Source: Mesostigma viride (taxonomy: Eukaryota > Streptophyta > Mesostigmatophyceae > Mesostigmatales > Mesostigmataceae). From it: 64,000 bases of DNA. The notes beneath the pieces are model-generated. The model did no database searches and had not been told where the DNA came from. It worked only from the letters and a program-made list of their open reading frames with translations. The position numbers were made by a program, and so were the translations under genes. Where the stretch lies: positions 392,501-456,500 of the forward strand of contig RPFO01000366.1 in NCBI GenBank assembly GCA_009746045.1, written 5' to 3'. Positions 1-12,800 of the stretch are shown here, one piece after another. Each line of letters begins with the position of its first letter. Position 1 is the stretch's first letter.

Positions 1-707
1 GCGAAATATCGCCACGCCCGAGGCTCATCTCATAGCTAGGAACGCTTGCTTGCATCGCCGCTGTGGCCGGTGGCTCGGCCCCCGCACCGTTGGGTAGGCG
101 TGCATGGCCGCGAGCATGCCAGGGAACTACAAGCTGCTAGGGGATCATTGACACGTGTGCAATTCCTGAGATTAGATAGTCTAGACATTGCCATAACAAT
201 GATGTTTACTAATTACTAAATGTACTATTTAAACACCTGAATACTCGAAGTCAGGAAGTAGCGGCTAGTTCTGCTTCCGGCTGTTGCAGGCATCACAGTT
301 CTGGTCCTGTGAGCGGGCTACGGTAGGTTCCCAAAATAAACACAGGGCGGCAAAGGGCCACAGGCATACGATAGCATGCCTGAATTTGTTTGGGAGCCGA
401 GAGAGAGGCAGAAAACACCAACGTGCGAGGAGGTCGTAACGAGATTTGCTGGCCGGGTTACTCCGCATTATTAATTTATAAGCTTTGGGTATCTTGGCAT
501 GGCTTCGATTACCATGGATCGTAATGCTACGTAGATATTAGTGTCTGTGTGTCGAGGAGCTGCCAGGGGAAGAGGCGGCGTAATATGCACCTGGAATGCC
601 CTTGCTAATCTCGATGCGTGCATGAGCAAGATTGGCGAGAATTCCGAGCTTGAACTGCCCACGCCGGCCAAAATTTACTAAATTCTGGTTATAGCTCGGC
701 ATTAGCA
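1..707. other. Upstream region of p28, no gene seen
   Basis: No supported coding region was found. Only short open frames occur, on both strands, without similarity or codon structure. The part just before 708 is presumably the promoter and 5' leader of the p28 gene, but no convincing core promoter motif stands out. Confidence 0.4.
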
Positions 708-3591
708 ATGATCCCCCCACTTCAATCCCTCGTAAAATATGACAATCCCGTGCTCATCAGTACCACTAAGGACAAGAAAGGGAAGGACACCAAAAAGGTG
801 TGTGGTTTGGCATTTCTTGGCTCCGCGCGCGTGACGTTTCGGACACTACCAAGGAGGCGCCGTCACATATTCGTTTGCTGCTATCTAGTTTGCCTTGCAT
901 TGATACAACCGTGTGTATTTGATGAAGACCCTAAGCATGAATTCCCGATAACGACACCCACTGACTTCCAGGGCGTGTAGAACGCTTCGCCCTTTGATTA
1001 CGGCGGCGTTTATCTCTTACGTTTTGCAGGGCACGAAGCAGCTCCCTCCTGTTGAACAGAAGCCTGGACTGACACAGACCGAGGATATCCTCAATTCCAT
1101 CCTTCCCCCAAGGTAAGCGTCGCATGCCGCAACTGTTTACCTGGGGTTTCGCCGCCTTCCTCACGTATTTTCTATCGCCTGTGCGTTTGTCTGTTATATC
1201 ACTTAGACACAATCCTGGCTTCTCCCTCACGATGAAATTGCTGATGTTGTTGGTTTTCTCCCGCGGACACCCTTGGTTGTTGCAGGGAGTGGACCGAGGA
1301 TGGTCAACTCTGGGTGCAGTACGTATCGAGCACGCCGGCCACGCGGCTGGACGTTATAAACCTGCAGGAGAAGTTGGACCAGCAGCTCCAGCAGCGGCAA
1401 GCCAGGGAGACGGGCATCTGCCCGGTCCGGGAGGAGCTGTATGCGCAGGTGAGGGGCGCAAGAATACCAAACAGGCAGTGATTGTGAAAATCCTGCGGAT
1501 AGCTAACTATATCACCTTTGCGTGTTCTCCTGCATTGCAAAGCTATTGCGGTAGACAACACAGATATAGGCAAGTAAGCGCGTATCCGCTCAAGTACATA
1601 CCGGCGTTAGCTTCTTATGTCCCTCGTCTATTCGTCATGGCTATCAGAGCCTGACTGCTGTGAATGGGAATAATTTTTACTATATACTTTGATGGCCATG
1701 GATGTGCATGCGTGGATAGTGCAGAGACAAGGGTTAAAGGTGGTTATAGAAGGGTCCTATAGGGTTGAAGGTGCTTATGCTTCCATCCATTCCCCAATAG
1801 GGCGACCCCTACCTGTGCCTTGTATACGCTACCCGATGGCCATGAGAACAGGAGGGAGCTGAGCACAAAGGCACTAATTTGCTGCTCAGGTACTCCCAGT
1901 TCGTACGAGGCACGGCACACACCGTTACAACACTCTCATGCTTCAAACTCTCTGCTGGGGTGAAGCACACCGTGGACCTGCGCATGTGAAAAGGTGCTGG
2001 AGCTGCTTGGCCATTAGGTACTACTATATGTCTTGGGTTTTCAGTGAAGAGGAAACCCTAGCCATGACAAATACCTGAGTCAAGGCCTTGCCTGCAAGGC
2101 GTGCCTACGTTCCACAATACTTGCACCATTGGTAAAGGCATTGCATTTTCTCGGCGTCAAGGACATACAGTTATGGACATGTTTTAATTCCCTGCGCTGA
2201 TCCTCCAGTGCCGGTCCATGGATGGGGCCGCCTTCTACCACCCCCCTCCCCCGTCCTGGATGTCCCCAACCTCGACCTGTGCCCCCTCCATCGTATCCCC
2301 CACCCCCCAACCCCCCACCTCCACCCGCAGTGCTTTGACGAGATCATCCGGCAGGTGACCGTCAACTGTGCGGAGCGGGGCCTGCTTCTGCTGCGCGTGC
2401 GCGACGAGATGCGCATGGTGCGTGGGGGGGAAGAAGAGAGGAGTAGCCACGAATGACCGGAGCAAGGAGTGGGCACAGAATGGCCAAGCCAGTTGGTAGC
2501 ACTGCGGCAGGTAGTTGACAGGGTTGTGGCCACATATATCGACATGACTGCCAAAGAATATTAGCGCTCTTTTGGTGCAGCCATGTTTGGTGCGTTGTCG
2601 CACCCACACATTACAACTTGATAGCCAGCCACTTGGTTCTTTCTAGCTGGCCGTTGAAGGTTAGATGGTTGTCCACCTAGGAATGGCATTCTTTCTGTAG
2701 ATGGACGTGACCTGGCTGCTCGCTAAAATGGTGATTCAGAGGCCCTACCGTGTTCGCGAAGTTGCGGTGATAAGATCCAAGCATCTAGCATGTTAGCGTA
2801 GCCATGTACCAGGTCCGCACTGAAGTGTTGACGTGTTTCTGCAGGTTGTGGTTTCTGCCCACTGGTGGCCATTGGGCAGTGGGGGTCAACCCCCTGTAAG
2901 GAATACCTCCTTGGGTTTCCTGCGAGGAAGGGCAGAACAGCGGCGCTTGTCGATCTGACTGCTTTAGGCGCGCCCCCATTCCTCCTCGCATTCTTCCAGT
3001 TGCCTTGGACATCCCAGTCAACCCACGTGTCTCCCACTTCCTCCCCGGTCTCCTGCTCCCTGTCTCCTTATGCCTGCACCCGTGCCGCATATGCAAGCTG
3101 CAGACTTGTATCGCACCTTTCTCTTTTGGGACTTTTTGGGAAAAAGAGTATGGAAAAAAGAGTTTTGATCCTTGGTCGCCCTCCCCATGGCTGTGGGCTA
3201 CCTTACTTGTCACTGGGTCGGCCACGGTGCTGCCTGCTCGATGCCTCACTCTCCATGCCATCCCCGAGGTGCCTTCCCGGGAACGATCGCTTGCATAACC
3301 TTTCATACCCTATATATACCCACAACAAGGAATGGGTCTGCTGGGTCCCAGCCCCTGCTCGCAAACACTTCTGCTCTTACTTGTGAGTGCAGTCTCCCCA
3401 CCGGCGCACCTGTTCATCGGCATGAACCCCTAAACCCTGGCCTGTAGACCCTAAACTGTCTGCCTCCCCACTCTAAGACACTTACCCCTCAACCCCTCGG
3501 CACCCTGGATCTTAAACCCTACCCCCCCCCGAACACGCAAACTCCTGAACGCTCCCCCCCCCCCCCCCACTATATCCTATCCCTTCGACAC

Positions 3592-3627
<36 letters not shown>

Positions 3628-5084
3628 AACACAACACACACACAAACACACACAAACACACACAAACACACACACATACACACACATACACACACATACA
3701 CACATACACACATACACACATACACACATACACACACATACACACACAGCCACACACAGCCACACACAGCCACACACAGCCACCACTTTTAACCTCCCTT
3801 TCTTCTCCCCACACCTTACATGAACCTTGCTCTCCCACCCACCCACCCACCCTAAACAAAACTTGCACTCCTACCCCCCTTCCTTCCGCCACCCACCCTA
3901 AACAAACCTTGCGCACACGCACCAACCCCCCCCCTCCTTCACCGCCCCCACCAGACCATTGCGGCGTACCAGACGCTGTACGAGAGCAGCATCGCGTTCG
4001 GCATGCGCAAGGCGCTGCAGACGGAGCAGGGCAAGGCGGACATGGAGACGCGCATCGAGCAGCTCGAGGGGGACACCAAGGAGCTTGAGCGGCAGCTCGC
4101 GGAGTGGAAGGTGAGCGCTGCCAGCGGTGGCCACCAATTGCAGGACAGCCATGTATGCATGGGTTGCGCCATGGGCTGTGGGCGTCCTCCTTGAGTGGGC
4201 TTGAACCGTGCATGTGCTGTATTGGTTTTGATGGAGGGGACGGGGAGGCAGGGAGGGGAGGGAGGGGAGGGGAGGGGAGGGGAGGGGAGGGGAGGGAGGG
4301 GAGGGGAGGGGAGGGGAGGGGAGGGGAGGGGAGGGGAGGGGAGGGGAGGGAGGGGAGGGGAGGGAGGGGAGGGGAGGGGAGGGGAGGGGAGGGGAGGGGA
4401 GGGGAGGGGCAGTTTCTTGCAGGGAGTTCCCGTTCGGTTTGCTGGAAACCCAGATTGTTTGGGAGCTCTGGGGCGGAGGAAGCGGGGGCAAATGCAACTG
4501 ATGTGTTTTTCCACGCAGCACTTAGTATTTTTGCCTTTATCTAGCCGGCTGGTGGCTAAGGTCCGTGTTGCCATTTTTACCCATGGCAACCGCTCAGCAG
4601 TGCATTGCTAGTCCAGATCTACATGTTTGAGGAGGTCTGCAGCTGTCTTGATGGGAATTCTCATGCTCTTTGTGATTCCATATGTCCCGCTTGCCGCTAA
4701 ATGCATCAGTGCACGAATCCCAAACTATATCCCATGCACGACACAGATTTGATGTCATAGATGGACTGTTGATAGACAAGCAGACATATGGTCCTGCCGC
4801 TCTTATACCTGCTCGTTGTCTCGTCAATATCCTACGGAAATTTTATGTGTCTCATGTGGATGTGTCCTATCTTTGACGTCTGCTACCCTTGCCAAACTAC
4901 CTTTGATCATGTCGTTCCTGTCTTTGCCTATGCCCAGGCCAAGTGCGAGGCGATCGAGAAGCGCGAGAATGAGCGGAGAGCGCTGGACGAGAAGAAGCAC
5001 ACGGAGGAGATCGCGTACCTCACGCGCGCCAACAAGCAGCTGAAGGCGCAACTGGAGACCTTCCTGGCCCCCTCCAAGAAGTAG
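708..5084 (+). CDS. Axonemal inner-arm dynein light chain p28 (DNALI1 family), six exons
   Basis: The product is the light chain p28 (IDA4/DNALI1 family), which binds single-headed inner-arm dynein heavy chains with actin in the ciliary axoneme. Exons read from the sequence are 708-797, 1030-1112, 1286-1448, 2331-2417, 3955-4110 and 4938-5084. All have GT/AG borders, and they sum to 726 nt, giving 241 residues. The protein begins MIPPLQSLVKYDNPVL, a family signature. It contains LPPREW, the RETGICPVREELYAQ segment and the NCAERGLLLLRVRDEMRM segment. The C-terminal third is a coiled coil ending LAPSKK. The length is close to the roughly 250 residues usual for the family. Every junction keeps frame and no break is seen. 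A TGTAA motif at 5414 may be the polyadenylation signal. The gene implies that this organism builds motile cilia. Confidence 0.95.
3424..3525. repeat. Degenerate CCCTAAA telomere-like motifs in p28 intron 4
   Basis: Several scattered CCCTAAAC, TTAAACCCTA and similar words occur within about 100 bases of intron 4. They resemble the plant-type telomere unit CCCTAAA but are imperfect and not contiguous. Confidence 0.4.
3590..3785. repeat. (CA)n microsatellite with CATA and CAGC variants
   Basis: About 190 bases of CA dinucleotides, with interspersed ACAT and CACAGC units, lie in p28 intron 4 upstream of exon 5. The CACAGC units cluster at the downstream end. Confidence 0.95.
4247..4409. repeat. 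(GGGGA)n microsatellite in p28 intron 5
   Basis: About 160 bases of GGGGA/GGGA units lie in the last p28 intron, shortly after the exon 5 donor at 4111. The G-rich strand is the transcribed RNA sense, so the intron RNA could form G-quadruplexes (inference). Confidence 0.95.
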
Positions 5085-5550
5085 CCGCCTGCGGGTGGGG
5101 ACCTGCTTTCTACTACCTGTGGGGACCCGGTTGCTTTGCATGTTATCATCTTGCGGGCCAGACCTTGCGATGTCTTTTTCGTCGTTTGTCACAAAAGATG
5201 GTTAGATTTATTTAGCAGACAAGCATGTTTGTGTGCAACCCGCAGCAGCGCGGCTTCCCGGCGTCCTGCGGATCTTTTTCTCAGGGTTTAAAACTATCTT
5301 CTAAAGTCATCTGCGTGCAAGGCAGTTAGGAAGCTAATGATTTCTTGTACATGATGCAGCAGCGAACGCAACGTATGAAATAATGGTGATTCCATTCACT
5401 AATGATCAATGATTGTAATGAAATGAATGAAATTGACAAAGTATATGTCGCAGGCGTGGTCCATTGAGCCTTTTTCGGATCTGCCCCTGCTACTGTGCTG
5501 TTGCAATTGTGCTCCGTATCTCCCATGCAACGAGACACGTAGCTAATTAG
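5085..5550. other. 3' region of p28 and intergenic DNA
   Basis: This is the 3' untranslated region of p28, with a TGTAA polyadenylation candidate at 5414-5418, followed by intergenic DNA. No further gene is seen. Confidence 0.45.
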
Positions 5551-5554
5551 CATG

Positions 5555-5846
5555 AAGGAGACAACCAACGCAGGCCATAAATCGGGAGAATCCGGACATG
5601 CTAGCTCGAGCTTACCGTTATCTTGTCCGCGTTTTCGAGTCGTTCAGGATGATGAATATGAATGGAGATGGAAATGTGTACCCTTGTGCATTGAAATTAT
5701 CAAGGAGACAACCAGCGCAGGCCAGAAATCGGGAGAATCCGGACCATGGTAGCTCGAGCCTGCCGTTATCTTGTCCGCGTGTTCGAGTCGTTCAGGATGA
5801 TGAAGATGAATGGTGATGGAAATGTGTATCCGTGTGCATTGAAATT
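5555..5846. repeat. Tandem duplication, about 147 bp x 2
   Basis: Two copies begin AAGGAGACAACCA at 5555 and 5702. They share the words AATCGGGAGAATCCGGA and GTCGTTCAGGATGATGAA and differ at scattered sites. The second copy also forms the left part of the inverted-repeat element at 5701-5954. Confidence 0.85.
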
Positions 5847-5954
5847 ATGGCTGGCTTACGTGTAGAGCGACTAGATGACCTAGACAGCATATTTGTGTGG
5901 TAATTTAATTAATTACATTTGGCCCATTTCTGGCCTGCGCTGGTTGTCTCCTTG
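5701..5954. mobile_element. MITE-like element with 29-bp perfect terminal inverted repeats
   Basis: The 29 bases starting CAAGGAGACAACCAGCGCAG at 5701-5729 recur as an exact reverse complement at 5926-5954. Only 196 bases lie between them and they are non-coding. No clear target duplication flanks the pair, so the superfamily is unknown. The same GAGACAACCAGC word appears near 16577 at the start of a LINE fragment, so these repeats may instead be rearranged LINE leader sequence. Confidence 0.5.
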
Positions 5955-6089
5955 ACATTTTGGGTACTTTCCAACCAGTCAGTGCCCCTTTGTTTTTGCC
6001 CCTTCATCGATATGCATTATGTCAACAAGAAACTGTGGAAGCCCCCCCGGGCTCCCCCGGGATAGATCACTCAAGCTAGTTGAGAGATC

Positions 6090-6925
6090 CACGAAAATGG
6101 CTGACGGCGGAGCTCAGATCTTTTGCGTCTGAGCCCCAAATTCGGTCAGACCACTTGCATTCGATGCGCTTTATTCAGACGCACACGCCAGTATAATCGG
6201 TTACGGCTGAAACGCAGTATTGCCAAAGTTATCACGTGACAAGCAGCTATGACGACCCCAAAAGCAAAACCGGGTTTGGACAAGGAGCTTTCCGGCTCCC
6301 AGCCCAACCCACTCGCCATCGTCCTTGCCCAGCAGCCTGGGCTTGCCAACCCATCGCCAGCAAAACCATCGCCAAGCGCCTCGCCTGAGCCCAAGAAACC
6401 ATGCCACGACCGCCACAAATGGAGCCTATTCTTGCCCGGCGACAGCAGGTTCTCCCTCCTCGAGTGGCAGAAACTGTCGCCGCAGGAAGTCGTCGAGATC
6501 CTCCGGTTCCTCACACAGGAACGGAAGCTCTTCGTGCCCCAGAAGGGGGGGGCGGCTATCGACTACCGCGACACGTCCTGGCTCTACACTTATGAAGAAC
6601 CACACCAACGCCTGTTTATCTTGACCAGCTACTACCAGCGCAGCCTCGGCAACATCAGCAGAGTGTCAACGCCCCTGCCCCCGCACAGCCGGCAGCCCCT
6701 TCGGCTCCCTCCCTCTGCAAGGATGACATCCGCGCAGTGCTGGAGGAGCACGTGACCTGGCCGCTGTCCGAGAAGCTGACATCGCTGAATACCACGCTCA
6801 ACACGGTCGAGGCCCGGGTCTCCAATGTGGAAACCCGGGTCGTCCACAAGCTACAACCCCAGTTCACGGCGCTACACACTACGGCGCAGGCTTCGGAAAC
6901 GCATGCTGCACTTGTCTCTCGCCTT
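6090..6925 (+). mobile_element. LINE fragment: 5' leader and N-terminal ORF1
   Basis: The leader at about 6100-6248 matches that of the element at 27065, including the word CAGACCACTTGCATTCGATG. ORF1 starts at 6249 with MTTPKAKPGLDKEL and runs through a Pro-rich segment. After a frame break near 6650-6735 it continues as a coiled-coil segment, EKLTSLNTTLNTVEARVSNV. The copy stops at 6925, where it passes into a 24-bp minisatellite. It is a decayed, 3'-truncated ORF1 with no endonuclease or RT. Confidence 0.75.
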
Positions 6926-7640
6926 AACCCACAGACCGAGCACATGTTCACCCCACTGACCAAGCACACACTCAGCCCACTGACCAGACACGCGTTCAAC
7001 CCACTCACCAAGCACAGGTTCTATTCACTGACCAAGCACACGCTTAACCCACTGAACAAGTAGTCTTAAGCACTGTCAGACAGGTCCAACCCACTGACCA
7101 AGCATACCCTCAACCCCCAGACCAAGCACACATTTAACCTACTAACCAAGCACTCATTCGACCCCCTGAACAAGCCCACGTTCCACCCATTGACTAAGCT
7201 CACATTCAACCTCGTACTGACCAAGCACAGCTTCAACCCACCAACCAAGCGCATGTTTAGCCCACTGGCCACGTACACGTTCAAGCCACTGACCGAGCAC
7301 ACACTCAACCCACTGACCACGCATAGATCCCGCATACTGACCAACCAGATATTGAACCCACTTAGGAAGAACAGTTTCAACATGCCACTGACCAAGCACA
7401 CATTCAACCCACCGACAACCTAGTGCACACGTTTCCCCACTGACCAAGCACATGAGCACCATACCGACCAAGCACATGTTCAACCCACTGGTCAACAAAG
7501 CATGCCACAGTCAACCCACTACATAACCACACGCACACGTTCAACCCACTGACCAAGCGATATGAAGCACTGACCAAGCACTGTTTCAACCCACTGCATC
7601 ATCATGACCAAGCACACGTCCAACCAACTGAGCAAGCAAC
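6925..7640. repeat. Degenerate 24-bp minisatellite, about 25-30 units
   Basis: Units read approximately AACCCACTGACCAAGCACAC plus GTTC and vary in length and sequence. The array begins inside the ORF1 relic, just after the codons for AALVSRLN. Its open frames in both directions are products of the repeat and not genes. Confidence 0.85.
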
Positions 7641-9818
7641 CACAGGTCCCCAACGGAGGTCAAGCACACGATCAACTCACTGACCACGCAGACATTCAAC
7701 TCTTGTACTGTCAGCAGCGGAGTGGGGTTGACACGCGGGGGCTGCCGGGCCGGGGCCTGCTGCAGCTGGGGGGTTGCTGCAACAAGTAGTAGTACTGCAA
7801 TACTACCAGTATACCAGCCCCTTGTAGGTAGTATACCAGCCCCTTGTAGATATTTAAACCTTGACACGAAGTACGTACAAAATACGTACCAGCTTCACCG
7901 AATGAAATGGAATGGAATGGAGTGGTGACGGGGCGCTGAAGATGGAGGATCCCGACCAGAACGAACAAGGCCGCTCGACCCCAATAACTATGCCTGGATG
8001 CAGCATGGTTATTGGCGATCGCGTACTATCCAATTATGTACAGTACGTACGGGACTTGCTTGCTGAAAGCAGCTCGCGTGCAGATCAAGCGGTTTCAGCC
8101 GACAATTGTCATAGAAGCAAAAAGAATATGAAATGAAATGACGTGTCAGTGATCGCCGATAACTATCATCCACCAGAGCTGGATGGGGCATGGCTTTAAT
8201 TCACATGAACTGACATGTGCAGCTGGAAATAGATTGCATATCATCGACTAGAAAATGAAAGAATAACTTGTTCATAAAACAGCGGCAAAATACGAAAGAA
8301 GGGGGAAAACGCGCCCCCTTAATTAGTGCTTTCACCTACCTAAAATGAAGTGAAACGCCTTGAAATGAAAAATGAATGGCGCAGGGCAGCAGGCTGCAGC
8401 GCCACCGGGTCGACAACGTTAAGTCACTTTGCTCAAGCCGGCATATTGTACACATAGTACACTGAACTCATGAATTCTATTCAGTGAGGGTTGAACTAAT
8501 TAACTAGTTCATTTTCTTCTTCTTCTTCTTCTTAATATTATTATTTTCATTTTAAAATGCTTTTTTAGCGCGCAAGACCTCCTACCGTTCCTACCGGGGG
8601 AAATGGTTGGCTTGATCGACCGGTAAAGTAGGAGTTCGGGACTCCGCTTGGAAAGAGATTGCTATTAACGAGCGAAAATATGGAGAATTGGAGATGAGGC
8701 ACATCCAACTTAGGAACGATCCAACTTTGGACTGAGGCACCCCACAGGCTGCACAAGGGTACAATTGGGCCAAGCGACACGTGTACCGCTGGACGTGTCG
8801 CCAGCAACGGCATGCAGGACGCGGCGTCCCTCCCGACGCAATGAACCTGTTTACCTACTGTTTACCAGTTTACTCCAACTTCGTGTTATTTTATGTCAAA
8901 CTTTTCAATTACCAAGGATCGCAATTACCAAACCAAGAGCTAAACGCATTGGGAATTCACTGGTAACTCAGGGGTAACTGCCCAGATTCTGTAATGTTTT
9001 ACGATGGCAATGGATACTATGACATGTACGGTTGCATCATCAGAGACACCCGCGCATAAGAGTCAGCAGGTGTTGTTGTTGTTGTGTCCCACGCCGCAGA
9101 TGGGCAGCAGAGAATCTATGAGTCAACAGTATGTAGATAGTTTAACAAACGGCGCTCGTACGGTAGTTACCTCAGTCATTTCAGTGGCAAACTGGCAATA
9201 TCCCCGCTAGCGGTCATAAATAGCTGATCGTATATTCCCTAATCCCTCGGTCAAAACCATGAGAAGTTTTAGAAGCATGTCCCATTACTATGAATACTAT
9301 CCCCTATCCCACTCCGTCAGACCGTCACGCGAGTGTCGATGGTCACGGTCTCACGGATGACCGGCAAGAATACATCTTGTTGCATGTGAACAGCCTCGGC
9401 GGATTCCGTGTTTGTCTGCAACGTCTGCTTCTCGGTTAGCTAGATCCAGGACACGTCGAACCTTTGTTCAAGTTCCCATCAATTTGAAATACGGGCATTT
9501 GCTGAGGACGTACGGATGAACACCCGCGATCACGCCGTAAATCGAGCTGGCTGTACGTATCATGTCTGTAGCGAATTCCAAGTGCGCGTAGAGAGTTCGC
9601 TTGCCAGGAAGCCTGCCTCCGCATGCTTACAGTATTCCTGGTCTCGCTCATGTTCGTTTTCACATCCACCCGAGGCCACACTTCTAACGTCGTTAACGTT
9701 GCCATCCATAGCGGCCTCGCCAATAGAATTCACAACATCCATGAATTCGGTAGTGACCGGGCTTGAATGTAGCGTTGTGAATTGCGGTTGCGGCCGCACC
9801 TAGGGCAAGCACGGCGCC
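7641..9818. other. Intergenic region without recognised genes
   Basis: It holds a short duplicated TATACCAGCCCCTTGTAG pair near 7810-7848, a short (CTT)n run at about 8516-8534 and AT-rich unique DNA. No coding structure was found. Confidence 0.4.
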
Positions 9819-12800
9819 ATGTATGAAGACACGATAGCCGAGGAGGGTCATGGGGAACCCCCGCTTCCTGATGCTGAAGCTGGGGATGGCCAGCCAGACG
9901 TTTTGGACGAAATTGCCCCTGAGCCTAGAAGATACCGAAGACTGCCCCACTTTATGGGCGGTGGGCTAATTGAGATACCATCCACGCCAGAGTACAAGAA
10001 AAAGATCAGGGCAGAGTTTGACGATTTGAAAAAACGGAGAAGCGTTTCACACCACAGAGTGCCCAGTGGTAGGCGTGTACCCCGTGGGCAGCCAGGGGGC
10101 TCAAACAAAGGCCGAAACCAACGCGACGGTCGCTTAAGGTCTATAGGCGAGGGTCTTGGCGACGACGATGATGGTTACTCGCCGTCTGCTGAGGAATTGG
10201 GCGGTACGTTTCCGCCCGCCTTCGCAACTAATCGTGTCGCTCGCAGTTAACAGTTCTTCTAGTTATAGGCACAGCGATCAACACCGCTTTGCATCGCTTC
10301 ATGTACGGGACACACATATGTGAAGCAGTGGGATCTTTGAGCAGTTCTCTCGGGTGCAGCTCGCCAGCCACGATTGGATGGCGTGAACGGGATGCCCTTG
10401 TAGGAAACCATCAAAGTTGGCCTCGTGTACTGTGTTGCCGCGTGAGGTGGTGGCTGGATAATTCAGCGAGCAAGTTCTATTCTCCTCATTCCCCTTATCC
10501 CACCCACGTTCCGTGTCTTTCCTTCCCCCTCCCACGTTTGTTTCGAGTGGCCGCACCCGCCCCTTGTATTCTGTCGTAATTCCTTCTACCACAGGCCTGA
10601 AACCGCTCACTTACAGGCCCATTCACCCGCGGGTGCATTTGCAAGTACTACTAGCACTCGCACCGCATAGGTTGCCTACGCCCATGACCCCCTTTTCTTC
10701 TGTTCCACTTTGATACCCCAAGGACTGACGCGTGCCCATCATGCAACCGCAGCAGATGCATGGCACATGCAAGATGCTCGCACGCAGCGAGCTTGCCAAG
10801 TAGTAGTGCCAGTATTACGAAGCAGCAGCATTGTCAATTCACTCGAGTGTAGCGTCTAGTAGTGGTCGCGTCACTGCCATCCTCCCATGCTTCCTGGTTG
10901 ACCGCAAACGTCCAGGTTTACTGATCACGCCACAGCTGACCTTATTCTAAATGCCCCCCCCCCCCCCCCTCTCCCCTTTTATCATGCGCGCGTTTCTCCC
11001 GCCCATTCCCACCCCTGTGGACAACGCACGACAGAAGTGTCCACCACTGCCACCAAACCACCACCACCGTCACCAAACCACCACCGCTACCGTCACCAAA
11101 CCACCACCGCTACCGTCACCAAACCACCACCGCTACCGTCACCAAACCACCACCGCTACCATCACAAGACCACCACCGCTGCCGTCACCAAACCACCACC
11201 GCTACCGTCACCAAACCACCACCGCTACCGTCACCAAACCACCACCGCTACCGTCACCAAACCACCACCGCTACCATCACAAGACCACCACCGCTACCGT
11301 CACCAAACCACCACCGCTACGGTCACCAAACCACCACCGCTACCATCACAAGACCACCACCGCTACCGTCACCAAACCACCACCGCTACCGTCACAAGAC
11401 CACCACACTGCGGCCACCAAACCACCGTATCCCCCCCATCCTGCTTTCCCCCACGACGCACCTTTTCTCCCTCCAGCAACACCATCACCCACTACCACGA
11501 CTACCACCGCGACGACCACTGTTACTAGTACCACTGCTGCTGATATTACAACCGGTGCTGATAATAATGCTACCACTGCCACTGCTACCGCGTACTGCTA
11601 CTACCACAACCACTCTACCTACCACTCCATCACGACCACCCCAACCAAAACAAGAACATCGGCGATAACAACAACAACCACCACAACCACAATTACAACC
11701 ACTGCCACACCAACCAACCAACCAACCAACCAACCAACCAACCAACCAACCAACCAACCAACCAACCAACCAACCAACCAACCAACCAACCAACCAACCA
11801 ACCAACCAACCAACCAACCAACCAACCAACCAACCAACCAACCAACCAACCAACCAACCAACCAACCAACCAACCAACCAACCAACCAACCAACCAACCA
11901 ACCAACCAACCAACCATGTTCGCTCGCCATAAAACACCACCCTTCAGCGCTAGGCGACCTCCAGCTACAGTCAGCGGCCGCGACCTACATCGAAGCCCGT
12001 GTGCGGGGTTACCTCGTCCGCCACCACCGCCTGGAGGGTCTCGCCGTGCGCGCGGCGCTCGCCCGCCGGCGCGCCGCCATCACCATCCAACGCAAGGTGC
12101 GCGGTTGCCTGCGCCTCGGGCCCCTGTGGCGTGACAAATGCCAGGTTCTCCGCATCGAGCGCGAGATCCTCCGGCAGGAGAGAGCCGCCGAGGAGGCCCG
12201 CGTCCGTCAGCTTAAGGCCGAGGAAGACGAGCGCCTCCGCCGGCACTCCGCCGCCGTCACCATCCAGCGGCACGCCCGCGGCTGGGCCGCGCGCAAGAAC
12301 TACGAGCGGCTGCACGCCGAGGCGGCCATCTGCTACTGTAACCGTGTCCCGTATGGCGACCTGCTCGCGTGCATGGACTGCTATGAGCGCTTCCATGTCC
12401 ACTGCGTGCTGCGCATGAGCCCCGCGGAGCTCGTGCAATCCCATTGGCCGAACAATAGGGGTCCCGCGGTCGTGGCAGCGGGGGTGGGGGGGTGCGAGTC
12501 GCCCGTGTTGGGGGGTCATTATAGCAGAGGGAAAGGAGGGGATGGCCGGCTGGTGAGCCAAGACGATGGCAGTGGGGGGAGCATGGGTCGGCCCGTGCCG
12601 GCGGCGAGAAAAAGGGAGGCGCGGCGGAGCAGTGAGGCGGACGCGGTGCGGGTTGCCAGCATGATGCGTCTGATGGAGGTGGCCGAGGAGGGCGAGGAGG
12701 AGGAGGAAGGGTGGGCCGTTGGGGGGCCACCATCCGGAGGAGGAGCGGGAGGGGGGGTATGTCGAGAGGGAGAAGTAGCGGGGATTTCCTCGTCTGTGCA

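Noticed and set aside
3512..4213. 233-codon minus-strand frame rich in Cys and Val
   Set aside because: It is antisense to (CA)n and to exon 5 of p28; a simple-repeat artefact.
10951..11947. In-frame N-terminal extension of the IQ/PHD gene through Pro/His/Thr and NQPT repeats
   Set aside because: It is a 23-bp minisatellite read through three registers followed by (CCAA)n, and the exon at 9819-10203 splices past it in phase.
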